64,000 nt of DNA from Lysobacter soyae (GCF_019551435.1 NZ_CP080544.1:1488001-1552000), one strand, 5' to 3'; positions 25,690-36,264 are shown, counted from the stretch's first letter. The notes: a model not told the origin generated them from the letters alone. Numbers and translations are program-made.

Positions 25690-27381
25690 TTAGTTTCCGC
25701 GCTTCGCGGCCGCGGCCGCGCGTTCGGCTTCATCTTTTTTCCACACGGCGATTTCCGGTTGGTCCTTCAAGACCTTGCCATGCGGGTCAAGTGTGTAAGA
25801 CTCGAAAGGCTTGAGGTTGAAGCTGCCTTTGCCGCCGGTCATGGGCAGACGCAGCACGCGATCGCCCACGCGTACTTCGATCGGCAACGGGAAGGCTTTG
25901 CCGTTGGCGGCCTGCCACGTCACGTTGACGCGCTGGCCTTCTTGCGTGGCAACCAACGCCGGAATCTTGGCTTGGCGCACGTAGCCGTCGAAGAACCATC
26001 CCCATTGCTTGCCGGTGATACGGTTCACGATCGCCACGTAGTCGTCGGTGGTGGCATAACGCGGTTTGAAATTGCCGGGCTTGGGATCGTTGCGACCGTA
26101 CACAAGCTCACGCATGCTGCGACGGAACGCCGCGTCACCGATTTGGCCGCGCAGGGTATGCAGCACCCACGCGCCCTTGTAGTAGATGTCGGTGCCCGGA
26201 TCGACAGCTTCCGCGGCAGGTTCGCCATGCGGCCGTGATTTGCCGCTCACCATCGGATGCTCATTGCGAATGAGACCACGCTGACGCAGCATTTCGGCAT
26301 CGCAGTTCACGTCGCCACGCAGCCATTGCAGATACAGCGGTTGCATGTACATGGCGAAGCCCTCGTGCAACCACATGTCATCCCAGTCGGCATTGGTGAG
26401 CTGATTGCCGAACCACTCGTGCGCGAACTCGTGGTTCATCAGCCAGTCGTAACCGTGGATGTCTTTCTTGTAGCCGTTGCCGTAGGCATTGATGGTTTGA
26501 TGTTCCATGCCCAGGTGCGGTGTCTCGACCACCCCGACTTTGTCGTTCGGCCAAGGGTATGGGCCGACCACTTCTTCAAAGAAATCCAGAAACAATGGCA
26601 ACTCTTGGAACAAGCCTTCCGCTTTGCGCTCATTGCCCTTCAAGAAATAAAACACCACCGGCAAGGTGTTGCCGAAGCGGCTCTTGTAGCTGGACTTCAA
26701 GGTGTCGTAGGGCGCGATGTTGAGCGCGATGGCGTAGATCGTCGGCTCGGTGGCTTTCCAGTCGAAGGTGGTCCAACCGTCTTTGCTGGATTCCCCGAGA
26801 AACACGCCGTTCGACGCTGCGACCAGGCCGGTGGGCACGCTGATGTGTTGGATCACCTGCTTGGGTTTTCCAATCGGATGATCGATGCACGGCCACAGCA
26901 AATCACAGCCCTCGCCTTCGACGGCGGTGGCGATCCACGGCTGCCCCGAAGGGGTTTTCGTCCAAACGATGCCGCCGTCCCAAGGGGCGCGTTTGGCCAC
27001 TTGCGGACTGCCGGCATAGACGAGTTCAACAGTGAAGGCTTTCTGCGCGGCCGCTGCGACCGGAAAATGCAATCGCCCCTCGCTCCAGCGGTAATCCGAC
27101 TTGGCCAGCTGCTTGCCATCCACACTCAGGCTGCTCAGCTTGTAACGCGGATCAAGCTCCACCGCGAATTGAGTGATGGCGCGCGTGGGCGTAAAGGTCA
27201 AACGCGCGTCGCCTGCAAGCGTTTGTTTGGCCGGGTCCACCTTGAACGACAACTCGGCGAGATCGAAACTGACCGCGCGTTGTTCCGGCGTCATGCCAAG
27301 ACCTGAAGTGGCGGTGTAGTCACCTGCGAAAGCAGGCGCCGAAGCGCCTGCCAAAAGGATTGCCCAAACGTGCTTGCGCAT
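25690..27381 (-). CDS. Secreted M1-family aminopeptidase
   Basis: 563 aa zinc metallopeptidase with signal peptide MRKHVWAILLAGASAPAFA. The zinc site HEFAHEW is near residue 316, with the third ligand Glu in MWLHEGFAMY about 20 residues on. The substrate-binding GxMEN-equivalent appears as GMEHQTINAYG. The N-terminal beta-sandwich (FDLAELSFKVDP onward) and a short C-domain complete a leukotriene-A4-hydrolase-like M1 layout without the long C-terminal helical bundle. It is periplasmic by inference. It starts 4 bp after the M48 gene stop, in an operon of envelope peptidases. Confidence 0.93.
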   Translation of the reverse strand: MRKHVWAILLAGASAPAFAGDYTATSGLGMTPEQRAVSFDLAELSFKVDPAKQTLAGDARLTFTPTRAITQFAVELDPRYKLSSLSVDGKQLAKSDYRWSEGRLHFPVAAAAQKAFTVELVYAGSPQVAKRAPWDGGIVWTKTPSGQPWIATAVEGEGCDLLWPCIDHPIGKPKQVIQHISVPTGLVAASNGVFLGESSKDGWTTFDWKATEPTIYAIALNIAPYDTLKSSYKSRFGNTLPVVFYFLKGNERKAEGLFQELPLFLDFFEEVVGPYPWPNDKVGVVETPHLGMEHQTINAYGNGYKKDIHGYDWLMNHEFAHEWFGNQLTNADWDDMWLHEGFAMYMQPLYLQWLRGDVNCDAEMLRQRGLIRNEHPMVSGKSRPHGEPAAEAVDPGTDIYYKGAWVLHTLRGQIGDAAFRRSMRELVYGRNDPKPGNFKPRYATTDDYVAIVNRITGKQWGWFFDGYVRQAKIPALVATQEGQRVNVTWQAANGKAFPLPIEVRVGDRVLRLPMTGGKGSFNLKPFESYTLDPHGKVLKDQPEIAVWKKDEAERAAAAAKRGN

Positions 27382-27385
27382 TGGT

Positions 27386-28300
27386 TTACCTGAGGGTTGC
27401 AGCTTGCTGCGTACCCCCCGGATTCTTGCAGAAACGCGCCCGGTATTCCATTGCCTTCGGCATCAGCGCCTGCAGCTCTTTCATGCGCGTACCGGCACTC
27501 GGGTGAGTCGAGGCGAATTCCGGCTGACCCTGTCCGCCGCTCACGGCATCCATGCGTTGCCACAGGGCGATCGATTCCTGCGGGTTGAAACAGGCGGCCG
27601 CGGCAAGCATCAAACCGAATTCATCCGCCTGGGATTCTTGATGACGCGCGAACGGCAATTGCGAGGTCACACCGTAGGCAGAGAACACCGCTTGTTGCAT
27701 GCCCGGATCCATACCACTCACTGCGCCGGCCATGGCACCGATTTGTTCGAGGCGTTGCTTGGCCATGCGCTGCGCACCGTGACGCAACAAGGCGTGCGAA
27801 ATTTCGTGCCCCATCACCACCGCCATCGCGTCGGCATTTTGCGCCACCGGAATCAAGCCGGTATAGACGGCCATCTTCCCACCCGGCAGGCAGAACGCAT
27901 TGACTTGGTCACTCTTCAACACCGCCACATTCCAATCGAAATTCTTTTCGACGTGCGCGGACTTTGCATTGTTCTCCGCGGCGAGTGCGTCGGAGACCTG
28001 CGGAATTACCGTAATCAAGCGACGCGCAATTTCGGTGACCTGTTGGCTGATTTCAGCATTGGCCGGCAGCTGTTGTTCTTGTTGCAAGACTTCCTGGAAA
28101 GCCTGCAAACCCATTTGCGACTCTTGTTGTGGCGTCAAACTCTTATCAATCAGGATTTTTTCACCGGTTTCCGGCTGCACTTGGCGATTGGAAAAGTAGT
28201 AGTACCCGCCGTACATCAGCATCAGCGCGACGATGATCAAACGCGGGCTGATACCGAAGCCGCGACGACGCGGATATTGGCTGCCAGGGTCAATTTGCAT
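27386..28300 (-). CDS. M48-family metallopeptidase, membrane anchored
   Basis: 304 aa. A basic N-terminus (SQYPRRRGF) precedes one membrane helix (LIIVALMLMYGGYYYF), leaving the catalytic domain in the periplasm. The zinc motif HEISH is at about residues 164-168, followed by LLRHGAQRM and the third ligand in ESQADEFG; ASTHPSAGTRM closes the domain, as in Oma1/LoiP/YcaL-type proteases of envelope quality control. The ATG at 28300 has a strong AAGGAG ribosome site 9 nt upstream. An ATG at 28321 also exists but has a poorer context. Confidence 0.92.
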   Translation of the reverse strand: MQIDPGSQYPRRRGFGISPRLIIVALMLMYGGYYYFSNRQVQPETGEKILIDKSLTPQQESQMGLQAFQEVLQQEQQLPANAEISQQVTEIARRLITVIPQVSDALAAENNAKSAHVEKNFDWNVAVLKSDQVNAFCLPGGKMAVYTGLIPVAQNADAMAVVMGHEISHALLRHGAQRMAKQRLEQIGAMAGAVSGMDPGMQQAVFSAYGVTSQLPFARHQESQADEFGLMLAAAACFNPQESIALWQRMDAVSGGQGQPEFASTHPSAGTRMKELQALMPKAMEYRARFCKNPGGTQQAATLR

Positions 28301-28317
28301 AGATGAAGCTCCTTGGT

Positions 28318-30174
28318 TCAAATTTCCCGCGCAACGCGAAAACCGGTGCGCGCATTGGTGATGTCATGTGCCTGTGCCATTCTCCACGCCGACCGATGCT
28401 GCGCGGGCGAACTGGCCCAGGCGCCCCCTCGAACGACGCGGCTTCTACAGCCGGGGTTGGACCACGCGGAACCGTCAGCAGGTGCTCGGCGGTAGCCTTG
28501 ATGCCAACAGTCGGTGGTCCACTCGCTCACATTGCCTGCCATGTCGTGAAGACCGAATGCATTTGCAGGATACCGCCCGACCTTGGCCGGACCCCATTCA
28601 CCGTCCGTGTAATTGGGGAAGGCATTGGCCCAACGACGACCTGAAGGGGAAACATCCCGATCACCGGTGAAATTGCCCAGCACCGACTTCGGCGCATGGT
28701 CGCCCCAAGGATAGCGGCCGGGATTGGTGGCGCGCAGGGCATATTCGAACTCCGACTCATGCGGCAGTCGATAGATGCGCCGCGTCTGCTCCGTTAGCCA
28801 TGCCGCGTAGGCTTCGGCGTCGCGCACGTCGACGTGCACCACCGGGTTGTCCAGCGGCGCCGGTTTGCCGGCGTAGTCGTCGCGCCAGGTGACACCGCTA
28901 CTCCGTGCGAAGTTGCCGGTGCGCTCGTTGTAAATCAACGAATGGCCGCGTCGCTCTGCGCGGGAGCGATAGCCGGTCGCGCGCACGAAAGCGGCGAACT
29001 CACCCACCGTCACCTCATTCACCGCCAAAGCGACACCGCGCACAAAATGCACGCGATGCGCGGGGAGCTCCGATGGCCGCGCGTCGGGATCGGCACGGTC
29101 GGCGCCCATCATCATCACGCCGATCGGCAAGACGCGCATCTGCGGCGCATAGCCCCCGACCCGGAGCGCTTCACGAAACAATTGCCCCATTTCAAAGCTT
29201 CCATAGGCGCGCGCGCGGTCGATCCGTTGCGCGAGGTCGGCCACCGAACCGTCGCCTTTCACGGCGATGCGTTGCATTTCGATCAGATTGGCCTCTGCAC
29301 CACTGATCGCGCCGCGCGCCCGCGGATCTTGCAAGTCGATGCGCGCATCTTTGTAGAGATCGATAACTTGCTGCTTGCGTTGGTTTTCCAAAGCCTGCCA
29401 TTGCGCGGCGATGTAGGGCTTGTTATCTGCGGCCGCGTCGGAAAAACGCATCCAGCGCACGACATTCGCATAGTCTCGTGCAGCGGCAGATCGCCATGCG
29501 CGAACCGCCAGCGCGCGCTGCACACCCTGCAATCCCTGCAGCGCTCGCACATCACCGGGCCGACTGCGCAGCACCTCGCGGTAATCCACTTGCGCACCGA
29601 TGCCCTGCTCGCCCAAACGATCCGCCTGCAACTCTTTGTTGGCCAAAGCAAGCAACGACTCCATGCGATCGGAGGCATCCACGCGGCTCAAATACAGTTG
29701 GGTCTCGGCGTGGTTCGGCGCGATCGACCGCAAAATGGCCGCGGCCAAATGCGCCAATCGGTTGGCCTCCGGTGCGTTGCCGGTCAGCGCATGCAAGTGT
29801 TGATCACCGGCCACGACCACGGCATGCACCACCTGTTGTCGCAATGCTTCAAATCCTTCGCCGGATGCGCCCGCCTTCGCTGCGGCATGGAAGTGCGCGG
29901 CCGCACTGTCTTCGCCTGTCAGAATCCGGTCGTCACGCAGCGCTTTTCGCGTCAGCCGGATTTGCACCTCGGCCGTCAATTCGCCGGCAGCAACCGGGGC
30001 TGTCCAATCGAGCGGAAATTCGGTCAGCTCTGACGCCCCCACGCTGACCATGCCTTCGCGCTCGGCATTGGTCGCATTCGTGTCGGTGTCGTTTTGCGTG
30101 CACGCGGCAAGGCACAGCGCGATCAACACGCAAGCCGGCCGGACGAGCAGATTTTTCAATGTCGAATTCCGCAC
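28318..30174 (-). CDS. Lipoprotein with C-terminal SUMF1/formylglycine-generating-enzyme-like domain
   Basis: About 618 aa from a GTG start, with lipobox LCLAAC near residue 25. The middle part (about 60-350) is helical and TPR-like (EANRLAHLAAAILRSI, REVLRSRPGDVRALQGL). The C-terminal third is a SUMF1-fold domain: IGVMMMGADRAD, VNEVTVGEFAAFVRATG, RLPHESEFEYALRA, FGLHDMAGNVSEWTTDCW, VVRGGAW and TGFRVAR. The two active-site cysteines of true formylglycine-generating enzymes are not evident, so it is more likely a structural or ligand-binding relative. Its start is only 18 bp from the divergent rnd start. First gene of the operon with M48, M1 and DUF486. Confidence 0.85.
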   Translation of the reverse strand: MRNSTLKNLLVRPACVLIALCLAACTQNDTDTNATNAEREGMVSVGASELTEFPLDWTAPVAAGELTAEVQIRLTRKALRDDRILTGEDSAAAHFHAAAKAGASGEGFEALRQQVVHAVVVAGDQHLHALTGNAPEANRLAHLAAAILRSIAPNHAETQLYLSRVDASDRMESLLALANKELQADRLGEQGIGAQVDYREVLRSRPGDVRALQGLQGVQRALAVRAWRSAAARDYANVVRWMRFSDAAADNKPYIAAQWQALENQRKQQVIDLYKDARIDLQDPRARGAISGAEANLIEMQRIAVKGDGSVADLAQRIDRARAYGSFEMGQLFREALRVGGYAPQMRVLPIGVMMMGADRADPDARPSELPAHRVHFVRGVALAVNEVTVGEFAAFVRATGYRSRAERRGHSLIYNERTGNFARSSGVTWRDDYAGKPAPLDNPVVHVDVRDAEAYAAWLTEQTRRIYRLPHESEFEYALRATNPGRYPWGDHAPKSVLGNFTGDRDVSPSGRRWANAFPNYTDGEWGPAKVGRYPANAFGLHDMAGNVSEWTTDCWHQGYRRAPADGSAWSNPGCRSRVVRGGAWASSPAQHRSAWRMAQAHDITNARTGFRVAREI

Positions 30175-30192
30175 ATGGGTTATTGTCACGCA

Positions 30193-31287
30193 ATGACAGA
30201 TGAAAGCGAAACGACCGCCCCGATTTGGGTGGATTCTCCTGAGGCGCTGCAATCGCACATTGCGAAAATCGACGGCGCGGTGGGGATTGATACGGAATTC
30301 GTTCGTGAACGCACGTTTTGGCCCAAGTTGGCCTTGGTGCAGATCGCGACCGGTGACGACATCTTATTGGTGGATTGCAAAGTGCCCGGCGTCAGTGCGG
30401 CCTTGGCGCCGTTGCTGTCCAATCACGCCATTTTGAAGATCATGCACTCGCCGGGCGAAGACTTCGTCGCCTTCTTGCATGGCTGCGGTGTCGCACCCTA
30501 CCCCGTGTTCGATACGCAACTCGCGGCGGCGTTGGCAGGTCTTGGCCATGGCATGGGGTATGCGCGGTTGATGCAGACGCTGTTTGATATTGAGATCGAC
30601 AAAGGCGAGACCCGGTCCGATTGGATGCGACGCCCGCTCAGTGCCGCGCAACTCAAATACGCTGTGGAAGATGTCCGTTATTTGCATGAAGCACATCGTG
30701 TCTTGGCGGAAAAACTGCATACGCTCGATCGCACGGCGTGGATGGAACAGGAAAGCGAAGCCTATTTCCTCGCCCAATCCGTGGACGAACCGGAACGCTG
30801 GGCGCATTTGGGCGCACGCGCAGGGCAACGGTTGGACCGCGACGGCCAAACCCGTTTGTTACGACTGATGCGCTGGCGCGAGGTGCGTGCTCGCGCGCGT
30901 GATCTACCCAAGAATTGGGTGTTGCCGGTAGAGGCCGCGGTTGAGCTTGCGGAAAGCAATGCGCGCAGCGAATCGGATGTGACCCACATTCTTTTGCGTC
31001 ATCCGCGAGCGCCCAAAAATCTGGCCGCGCCAATGTTGGCCGCGATGCATCAACCGCTCGAGGATGAGGCGCAGATGCCGCTACTGATGGACGACCGCGA
31101 CCGCGACAAGGCGCGCATTCGCGCTTGGCAGAACAGAGTGAGCGAGATTGCCGCGGAACTCGGCGTGGAAGATGGCGTGATCGCGTCACGCAAAGTCATC
31201 CAAGCCTATTTGGATGAAGGCGAATGGCCTGAATCCGTTACCGCTTGGCGCAAAGCCAGGCTTGACGCAGGGGCACCGCCGAAATGA
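30193..31287 (+). CDS. rnd: Ribonuclease D
   Basis: 3'-5' exoribonuclease that trims tRNA and other small RNA 3' ends. 364 aa: the DEDD exonuclease domain begins with VGIDTEFVRERTF (Asp and Glu of motif I), continues with MHSPGEDFVAFL (motif II) and ends with YAVEDVRYL (motif III, DEDDy type). An HRDC domain follows at about residues 200-280 (TRLLRLMRWREVRARARD). Length is normal. The stop overlaps the next gene's start as ATGA. No clear ribosome site precedes the ATG; the divergent lipoprotein start is very close, so the promoter may lie inside that gene. Confidence 0.95.
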   Translation: MTDESETTAPIWVDSPEALQSHIAKIDGAVGIDTEFVRERTFWPKLALVQIATGDDILLVDCKVPGVSAALAPLLSNHAILKIMHSPGEDFVAFLHGCGVAPYPVFDTQLAAALAGLGHGMGYARLMQTLFDIEIDKGETRSDWMRRPLSAAQLKYAVEDVRYLHEAHRVLAEKLHTLDRTAWMEQESEAYFLAQSVDEPERWAHLGARAGQRLDRDGQTRLLRLMRWREVRARARDLPKNWVLPVEAAVELAESNARSESDVTHILLRHPRAPKNLAAPMLAAMHQPLEDEAQMPLLMDDRDRDKARIRAWQNRVSEIAAELGVEDGVIASRKVIQAYLDEGEWPESVTAWRKARLDAGAPPK

Positions 31288-32498
31288 TCCGCGTGCGTTT
31301 AGCATTGGCAGCGCTGTGCTTGACCATCGCCGGTTGCGCGAGCGTGCAAACACCGGCACCGACGTCGCAAATGCCGACCGCCGCCGCGCCCTACACCTTG
31401 TCGGATATCAAGGCGCCGGCAGCGATTCGAAACGGCAGTGCAGGGCTGCAGGTGCCGGGTGTGACATCGGCGATGTTGCTGCCCACGTATTGGATCCAGC
31501 GTATCGACCACGCGGAAACCGTCACGCACGATGCGGCGGAGATTGCTGCCTTGAATGCCGAAACAGGTGCGCGCTCATCAAACTTATACGCCTTGATCGA
31601 TTTTCCGGCGACGCTGCGCGGCGCGGAGGTGTCGAAGTGGATCACCTCGCTTTCTAACAGCGCCAAACCGGCGTTGATCGACCAAGCTGGCAATCCGCTC
31701 GGTGAGGCGACTGTGGCGCGCATGGCCGCCAACACAAACCTCAGCGCTCTGCCGACCGCTGTCAGCCCGCGCTGGGCCACCGTGGTAGAACGCGCCGACT
31801 TGCGTGCCGTGCCCACTTCTCTGCGTGCGTACCGCAAGACCGACGACATTCCAATCAATATTGATCGGTTGCAGGAGTCCGCCGTGTTTCCCGGATGGGC
31901 GGTGTTGATTTTGCATACCAGTGCCGACGGCGAGTGGGCGTTCGTCAATGCGTACAACTATCGCGCCTGGATGCCGATGGCGGCTTTGCGATTGGTCGAT
32001 CGCGAAATAGCACTGGCGCGCAATGCCGCGGTTCAACCACGTCCGCTTGGTTATTCCCGCGCGAATCTGATTCGCACGGCTTTTCAATATCTGGGCGAAT
32101 CCTATGGCTGGGGCCATGCCGACGGCACGCGCGACTGCAGCGGATTCGTTTCCGAGGTGTATGCGGCGTTAGGTGTGGTGATGCCACGCAATACCGGTGA
32201 CCAGCGTGATGTGCCGACGTTTCAAACGCGTCGCTTCACCGCCACCGAAGATCGTACTGCCGCCGTCGCTGCAGCCCTGCCCGGCGACCTGATCTATATC
32301 CCGGGGCACGTCATGATGGTGCTGGGTCACGTCGGCGACGAAACCTATGTGATTCACGATACGCCCGGTGTGCGTTGGGCTGATGGACGCTTTTTGCCGC
32401 TCTATGGCGTGTCGGTCACGCCCTTCAGCACGCTGATGGCGGATGCGCAGACACCGTATAGCGCGAAGATCGAAGCGATTGTGCGACCGCTGCCCTGA
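31284..32498 (+). CDS. SH3-domain NlpC/P60 (C40) peptidase lipoprotein
   Basis: 404 aa lipoprotein, lipobox TIAGC near residue 18. The middle part has bacterial SH3-like segments (TVVERADLRAVPTSLRAY; WAFVNAYNYRAWMPMAAL) that usually bind peptidoglycan. The C-terminal papain-like domain has the catalytic Cys in RDCSGFVSEVY near residue 286, His in PGHVMMVLG and a third polar residue at VIHDTPG. It should cleave cell-wall stem-peptide bonds from the periplasm. It is translationally coupled to rnd (ATGA). The layout matches the YkfC/Spr-like gamma-D-glutamyl endopeptidases. Confidence 0.9.
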   Translation: MIRVRLALAALCLTIAGCASVQTPAPTSQMPTAAAPYTLSDIKAPAAIRNGSAGLQVPGVTSAMLLPTYWIQRIDHAETVTHDAAEIAALNAETGARSSNLYALIDFPATLRGAEVSKWITSLSNSAKPALIDQAGNPLGEATVARMAANTNLSALPTAVSPRWATVVERADLRAVPTSLRAYRKTDDIPINIDRLQESAVFPGWAVLILHTSADGEWAFVNAYNYRAWMPMAALRLVDREIALARNAAVQPRPLGYSRANLIRTAFQYLGESYGWGHADGTRDCSGFVSEVYAALGVVMPRNTGDQRDVPTFQTRRFTATEDRTAAVAAALPGDLIYIPGHVMMVLGHVGDETYVIHDTPGVRWADGRFLPLYGVSVTPFSTLMADAQTPYSAKIEAIVRPLP

Positions 32499-32554
32499 GG
32501 GCCGGTGGATTCAGAGAACTGCGGGAAACGTTGGACTACCCACAACGTTGAAAC

Positions 32555-32647
32555 TGGCGGAAACGGAGGGATTCGAACCCTCGATGGAGCTTTTGACCCC
32601 ATACTCCCTTAGCAGGGGAGCCCCTTCGGCCTCTCGGGCACGTTTCC
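32555..32647 (-). tRNA. tRNA-Ser (anticodon GCT)
   Basis: Complete class II tRNA on the minus strand: acceptor GGAAACG/CGTTTCC, anticodon stem-loop CTCCC-CTGCTAA-GGGAG with GCT, a long variable arm, T-loop GGTTCGAATCC and encoded CCA (32555-32557 on the complement). It reads AGC/AGU. Confidence 0.97.
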
Positions 32648-32720
32648 GGGATTGGTGCAGCGTGTGCTACCAGTCGGCAAGGATAGCCGTTTGGCCGCCA
32701 AGAATCAAAAATTTTTGCGT

Positions 32721-32924
32721 TCAGGACTCGCTGGACGGCGTGGAATCAGTGCCCGGCTCATCGTCGTGGCGGATCTTTTGGAAGATTTCTTCCCGATGCA
32801 CAGCAACGTCTTTCGGCGCGGTGATCCCCACGCGTACCTGATTGCCCTTCACAGCCAACACTGTGACGGTGACAGACTCGCCAATCATCAGCGTTTCGCC
32901 AACCCGGCGCGTCAAGATCAACAT
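32721..32924 (-). CDS. csrA: Carbon storage regulator CsrA/RsmA
   Basis: 67 aa RNA-binding translational regulator that binds GGA motifs near ribosome sites. [23 protein letters not shown] and [21 protein letters not shown] cover the whole dimeric beta fold, with the conserved Leu4, Arg6/7 and Arg44-type residues in place. The short C-terminal tail is acidic and serine-rich. Its own leader has GGAG just before the ATG, so self-control is possible. It follows alaS, the conserved recA-recX-alaS-csrA order, with a 95-bp spacer that may hold its own promoter. Confidence 0.97.
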   Translation of the reverse strand: MLILTRRVGETLMIGESVTVTVLAVKGNQVRVGITAPKDVAVHREEIFQKIRHDDEPGTDSTPSSES

Positions 32925-33019
32925 TGATACTTCTCCATGTCCATTGGCGGGGTCCCTCCCGGTTGCACGCCCATACTAACGAAGTTTCTGTTGCGGTTCC
33001 AAGCCAATGGCGTGTTGAT

Positions 33020-35659
33020 TCACACGCCGGTTTGGCTGGCGACCCAGGCGGGAACGGCCGCAAGCACTTCTGCCGCGTTGGGTAGATCGTCTGCGCCACC
33101 TTGCGCCATGTCGGCGCGACCACCGCCGCGACCGCCCAATTGTCCGGCGACATGGCCGAGCAATTTCCCGGCATTCACCGACTTCCCGGCGTCGCCCGAG
33201 ACACCCGCAACGAGCGCCAACTTGCCTTGACCGTCCGCGCCGGCCAGCAAGATGACAGCGTTTTGCAGCTGCGATTTCAGGCGATCCATGGCATCGCGCA
33301 GGGATTTGGCGTCGAGGCCTTCCACGCGCGCCGCCACCACCTTGATGCCACCGACATCGACGGCATTGCTGCCGAGGTCTGCGGTCGCATTGCCGGCCGC
33401 CTTCGACTTCAAGGCGTCGAGTTCTTTCTGCAATTGCTTTTGCTGAGCGACCAGCGATTTGAGTTTGTCGCCCGCCTCTCGTGGCGTGCCGCCGAGCTGC
33501 TGCGCTACCTCTTCCAAGCGTTGTTCGAAGTCGTCGACGAGGTCGAGCGCGTCTTGGCCGGTCACGGCTTCAATGCGTCGAACGCCCGCCGAGACGCCGC
33601 CTTCCGAGACGATCTTGAACAAACCGATATCACCGGTGCGACCCACGTGCGTGCCGCCGCAGAGTTCAATGGAGCCCGGGCCGAATTTCAGCACGCGCAC
33701 GTTTTCGCCGTATTTCTCACCGAACAATGCCATCGCCCCGAAATCCAAGGCTTCCTGCATGCCCATGTTGTGCACTTCACCTTCGTGGTTCGCGCGCACT
33801 TCGTGATTGACGCGACGTTCGATTTCCCGAATCTGTGCGCGGGTCATCGGCTCAAAGTGCGAGAAGTCGAAGCGCAAACGGTCCGGCGCAACCAATGAGC
33901 CTTTTTGCTGCACATGGTTGCCCAACACTTCACGCAAGGCAGCGTGCAGCAAATGGGTGGCGCTGTGATTAAGGATGGTGGCGCGACGGCGGTTTTCATC
34001 CACGAATGCGGACACGCGATCGCCGACCTTCAAGCTGCCCTGCGACAGTGAACCCACGTGGGCGTGGAATTGACCTGCGATCTTCTTGGTATCGGTGACG
34101 TCGAAACGCAGACCGTCGCCTTCGATGATGCCGGCATCGCCGACTTGACCACCCGACTCGCCATAAAAAGGAGTCGCATCCAACAGCACCACGGCGGTTT
34201 GGCCGGCGCTGAGGGATTGCACGGGTTTGTTGTCGATCAGGATGGCGACGACTTGCGCACCCTCGCCTGCCAACGTGTCGTAACCCGTGAAGCGCGTGGG
34301 CGACAGCTGCGCCACCAATTCGGCGGGCATGGTCAGACCGCCGCCGAATTTACCTGCGGCACGCGCGGTGTCTTTCTGCTGGGTCATCGCGACGTTGAAT
34401 CCGTCGATATCCACCTGCAGACCGCGCTCGCGCGCCATGTCCTGGGTGAGATCCAACGGGAAACCGTAGGTATCGTACAAACGGAACGCATCGACGCCCG
34501 GGATGGTTTCCGGATGGCGTTCGGCCAAGTCGCTGAAGATGCGCATGCCGGCATCCAAGGTCTGCGCGAAACGCTCTTCCTCTGCCAGCAGTGCGCGCGC
34601 AATGAAATCCTTTTGCGTGCGCAATACCGGATAGGCCTCGCCCATCAGCGCATCGAGCGTGTCCACCAACTTGTGGAAAAACACTTCGCGCACGCCCAAC
34701 ATCCATCCGTGGCGGAGCGCACGACGAATGATCCGGCGCAGCACGTAACCGCGACCTTCATTGCTCGGCAGGACGCCGTCGGCAATCAAGAAGCTGGATG
34801 CACGGATATGGTCGGCAATCACCCGAAGCGATTTGTTATCAAGGTCGGTCGTATTCGTGAGTTCGGCGATGCGTCCGATCAAAGTCTTGAACAGATCAAT
34901 CTCGTAATTGCTATGCGCGTGCTGCAACACTGCGGCGATGCGCTCCAGCCCCATGCCGGTATCCACGCAGGGCGCGGGCAGCGGCGTGAGCGTACCGTCG
35001 GCGGCACGGTCGAACTGCATGAACACGTTGTTCCAGATTTCAATGTAGCGGTCACCGTCTTCGTCCGGCGAACCGGGCGGGCCGCCGGCGTAGTTTTCGC
35101 CATGGTCGTAGAAAATCTCGGTACACGGACCACAGGGTCCGGTATCTGCCATCTGCCAGAAGTTATCGGACGCGAACGGCGCGCCTTTGTTGTCGCCGAT
35201 GCGAATAATGCGGTCTTCCGGCAGACCCACGACGTCACGCCAAATGGCATAGGACTCGTCGTCGGTGTGATAGACGGTGGCGAGCAGTCGCTCTTTCGGT
35301 AATTGCCACACGCGTGTCAGCAATTCCCAGGCCCACTCGATCGCTTCTTTCTTGAAGTAATCGCCGAAGGACCAATTGCCGAGCATTTCGAAGAAGGTGT
35401 GATGGCGTGCGGTATAGCCGACCTGATCGAGATCGTTGTGTTTGCCGCCCGCACGCAGGCAGCGCTGCACATCTGCCACGCGCACGTAGCTGCGCTTCTC
35501 TGCGCCAAGGAAAACATCCTTGAACTGCACCATGCCGGAATTCGTAAAGAGCAAGGTCGGATCGTTGCCCGGCACCAGGCTGGCGGAAGGCACAATGGTG
35601 TGTCCGCGCTCAGCAAAGAACTCGAGAAATTCGCGGCGAATATCAGCAGTGGTTTTCAT
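33020..35659 (-). CDS. alaS: Alanine--tRNA ligase
   Basis: Charges tRNA-Ala and clears mischarged Ser and Gly. 879 aa, the normal length. The class II catalytic core at the N-terminus has [18 protein letters not shown] and the later [17 protein letters not shown]. The editing domain carries [11 protein letters not shown] and the [15 protein letters not shown] motif (the zinc-type C-x3-H arrangement). The C-Ala domain contains a coiled coil near residues 730-770 ([15 protein letters not shown]) and ends with a glycine-rich [14 protein letters not shown]. Located between recX and csrA, 80 bp after the recX stop. Confidence 0.98.
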   Translation of the reverse strand: MKTTADIRREFLEFFAERGHTIVPSASLVPGNDPTLLFTNSGMVQFKDVFLGAEKRSYVRVADVQRCLRAGGKHNDLDQVGYTARHHTFFEMLGNWSFGDYFKKEAIEWAWELLTRVWQLPKERLLATVYHTDDESYAIWRDVVGLPEDRIIRIGDNKGAPFASDNFWQMADTGPCGPCTEIFYDHGENYAGGPPGSPDEDGDRYIEIWNNVFMQFDRAADGTLTPLPAPCVDTGMGLERIAAVLQHAHSNYEIDLFKTLIGRIAELTNTTDLDNKSLRVIADHIRASSFLIADGVLPSNEGRGYVLRRIIRRALRHGWMLGVREVFFHKLVDTLDALMGEAYPVLRTQKDFIARALLAEEERFAQTLDAGMRIFSDLAERHPETIPGVDAFRLYDTYGFPLDLTQDMARERGLQVDIDGFNVAMTQQKDTARAAGKFGGGLTMPAELVAQLSPTRFTGYDTLAGEGAQVVAILIDNKPVQSLSAGQTAVVLLDATPFYGESGGQVGDAGIIEGDGLRFDVTDTKKIAGQFHAHVGSLSQGSLKVGDRVSAFVDENRRRATILNHSATHLLHAALREVLGNHVQQKGSLVAPDRLRFDFSHFEPMTRAQIREIERRVNHEVRANHEGEVHNMGMQEALDFGAMALFGEKYGENVRVLKFGPGSIELCGGTHVGRTGDIGLFKIVSEGGVSAGVRRIEAVTGQDALDLVDDFEQRLEEVAQQLGGTPREAGDKLKSLVAQQKQLQKELDALKSKAAGNATADLGSNAVDVGGIKVVAARVEGLDAKSLRDAMDRLKSQLQNAVILLAGADGQGKLALVAGVSGDAGKSVNAGKLLGHVAGQLGGRGGGRADMAQGGADDLPNAAEVLAAVPAWVASQTGV

Positions 35660-35739
35660 GGGAAGCTAGGCGCAGACAGCTGCAAACGGGAAAACGACTA
35701 GATTATCAGGCTGAATGCGTTGACGCCCCGACTTTTTGC

Positions 35740-36264
35740 CTAGTACTCGTCATCAAAATCGCATTTGAGCGCCGCTTGTACGTGCGCCATGCTGAAGCCA
35801 CGGCGCAATAAGTGCTCGGCGGCTTTTCTTTGGGCGTTCCGATCTGCCTTGTAGGCCTGTGGAAAGCGACGCCGGACCTGCTCATGCGCCAGTGCAGACC
35901 AGCTGTCTTCCACGGTGGTAAACGCGTGGGTGATTGCCTCGTCGGTCAGCGCATGCATCCGCAATTCGGCCTGAATACGCAAGGGCCCATAGCCGCATGC
36001 GACTTTGCTGCGCACCCACTGCTCGGCAAATCGGCCATCGTCCTGCCAACCGGCATCGGTCAGCTTGGCCACGGCAGCGCGTGCGTCTTCTTTGGCGACG
36101 CCCTTGGCTTCCAGCTTGCGCGCCAGTTCTTTCTTGGAGTGTTCACGCCGAACCAGCAGCCCCAAGGCACGCTGGGTCGGCGTCAACTCCGGTCTTTGCC
36201 GGCGCGGGCGCGAGGAGTTGCCCGACGCCGGCAAGCCGGGATCTTGCTCAGCCTTCCGCGTCAT
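35740..36264 (-). CDS. recX: RecA regulatory protein RecX
   Basis: 174 aa helical protein that modulates RecA filaments. The tandem three-helix repeats are visible: [53 protein letters not shown] and [20 protein letters not shown]. It starts 17 bp before the recA stop (ATG at 36264), so the two are co-translated. An in-frame GTG further upstream (36276) gives a slightly longer version. Short and basic N-terminus ([10 protein letters not shown]). Confidence 0.93.
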   Translation of the reverse strand: MTRKAEQDPGLPASGNSSRPRRQRPELTPTQRALGLLVRREHSKKELARKLEAKGVAKEDARAAVAKLTDAGWQDDGRFAEQWVRSKVACGYGPLRIQAELRMHALTDEAITHAFTTVEDSWSALAHEQVRRRFPQAYKADRNAQRKAAEHLLRRGFSMAHVQAALKCDFDDEY

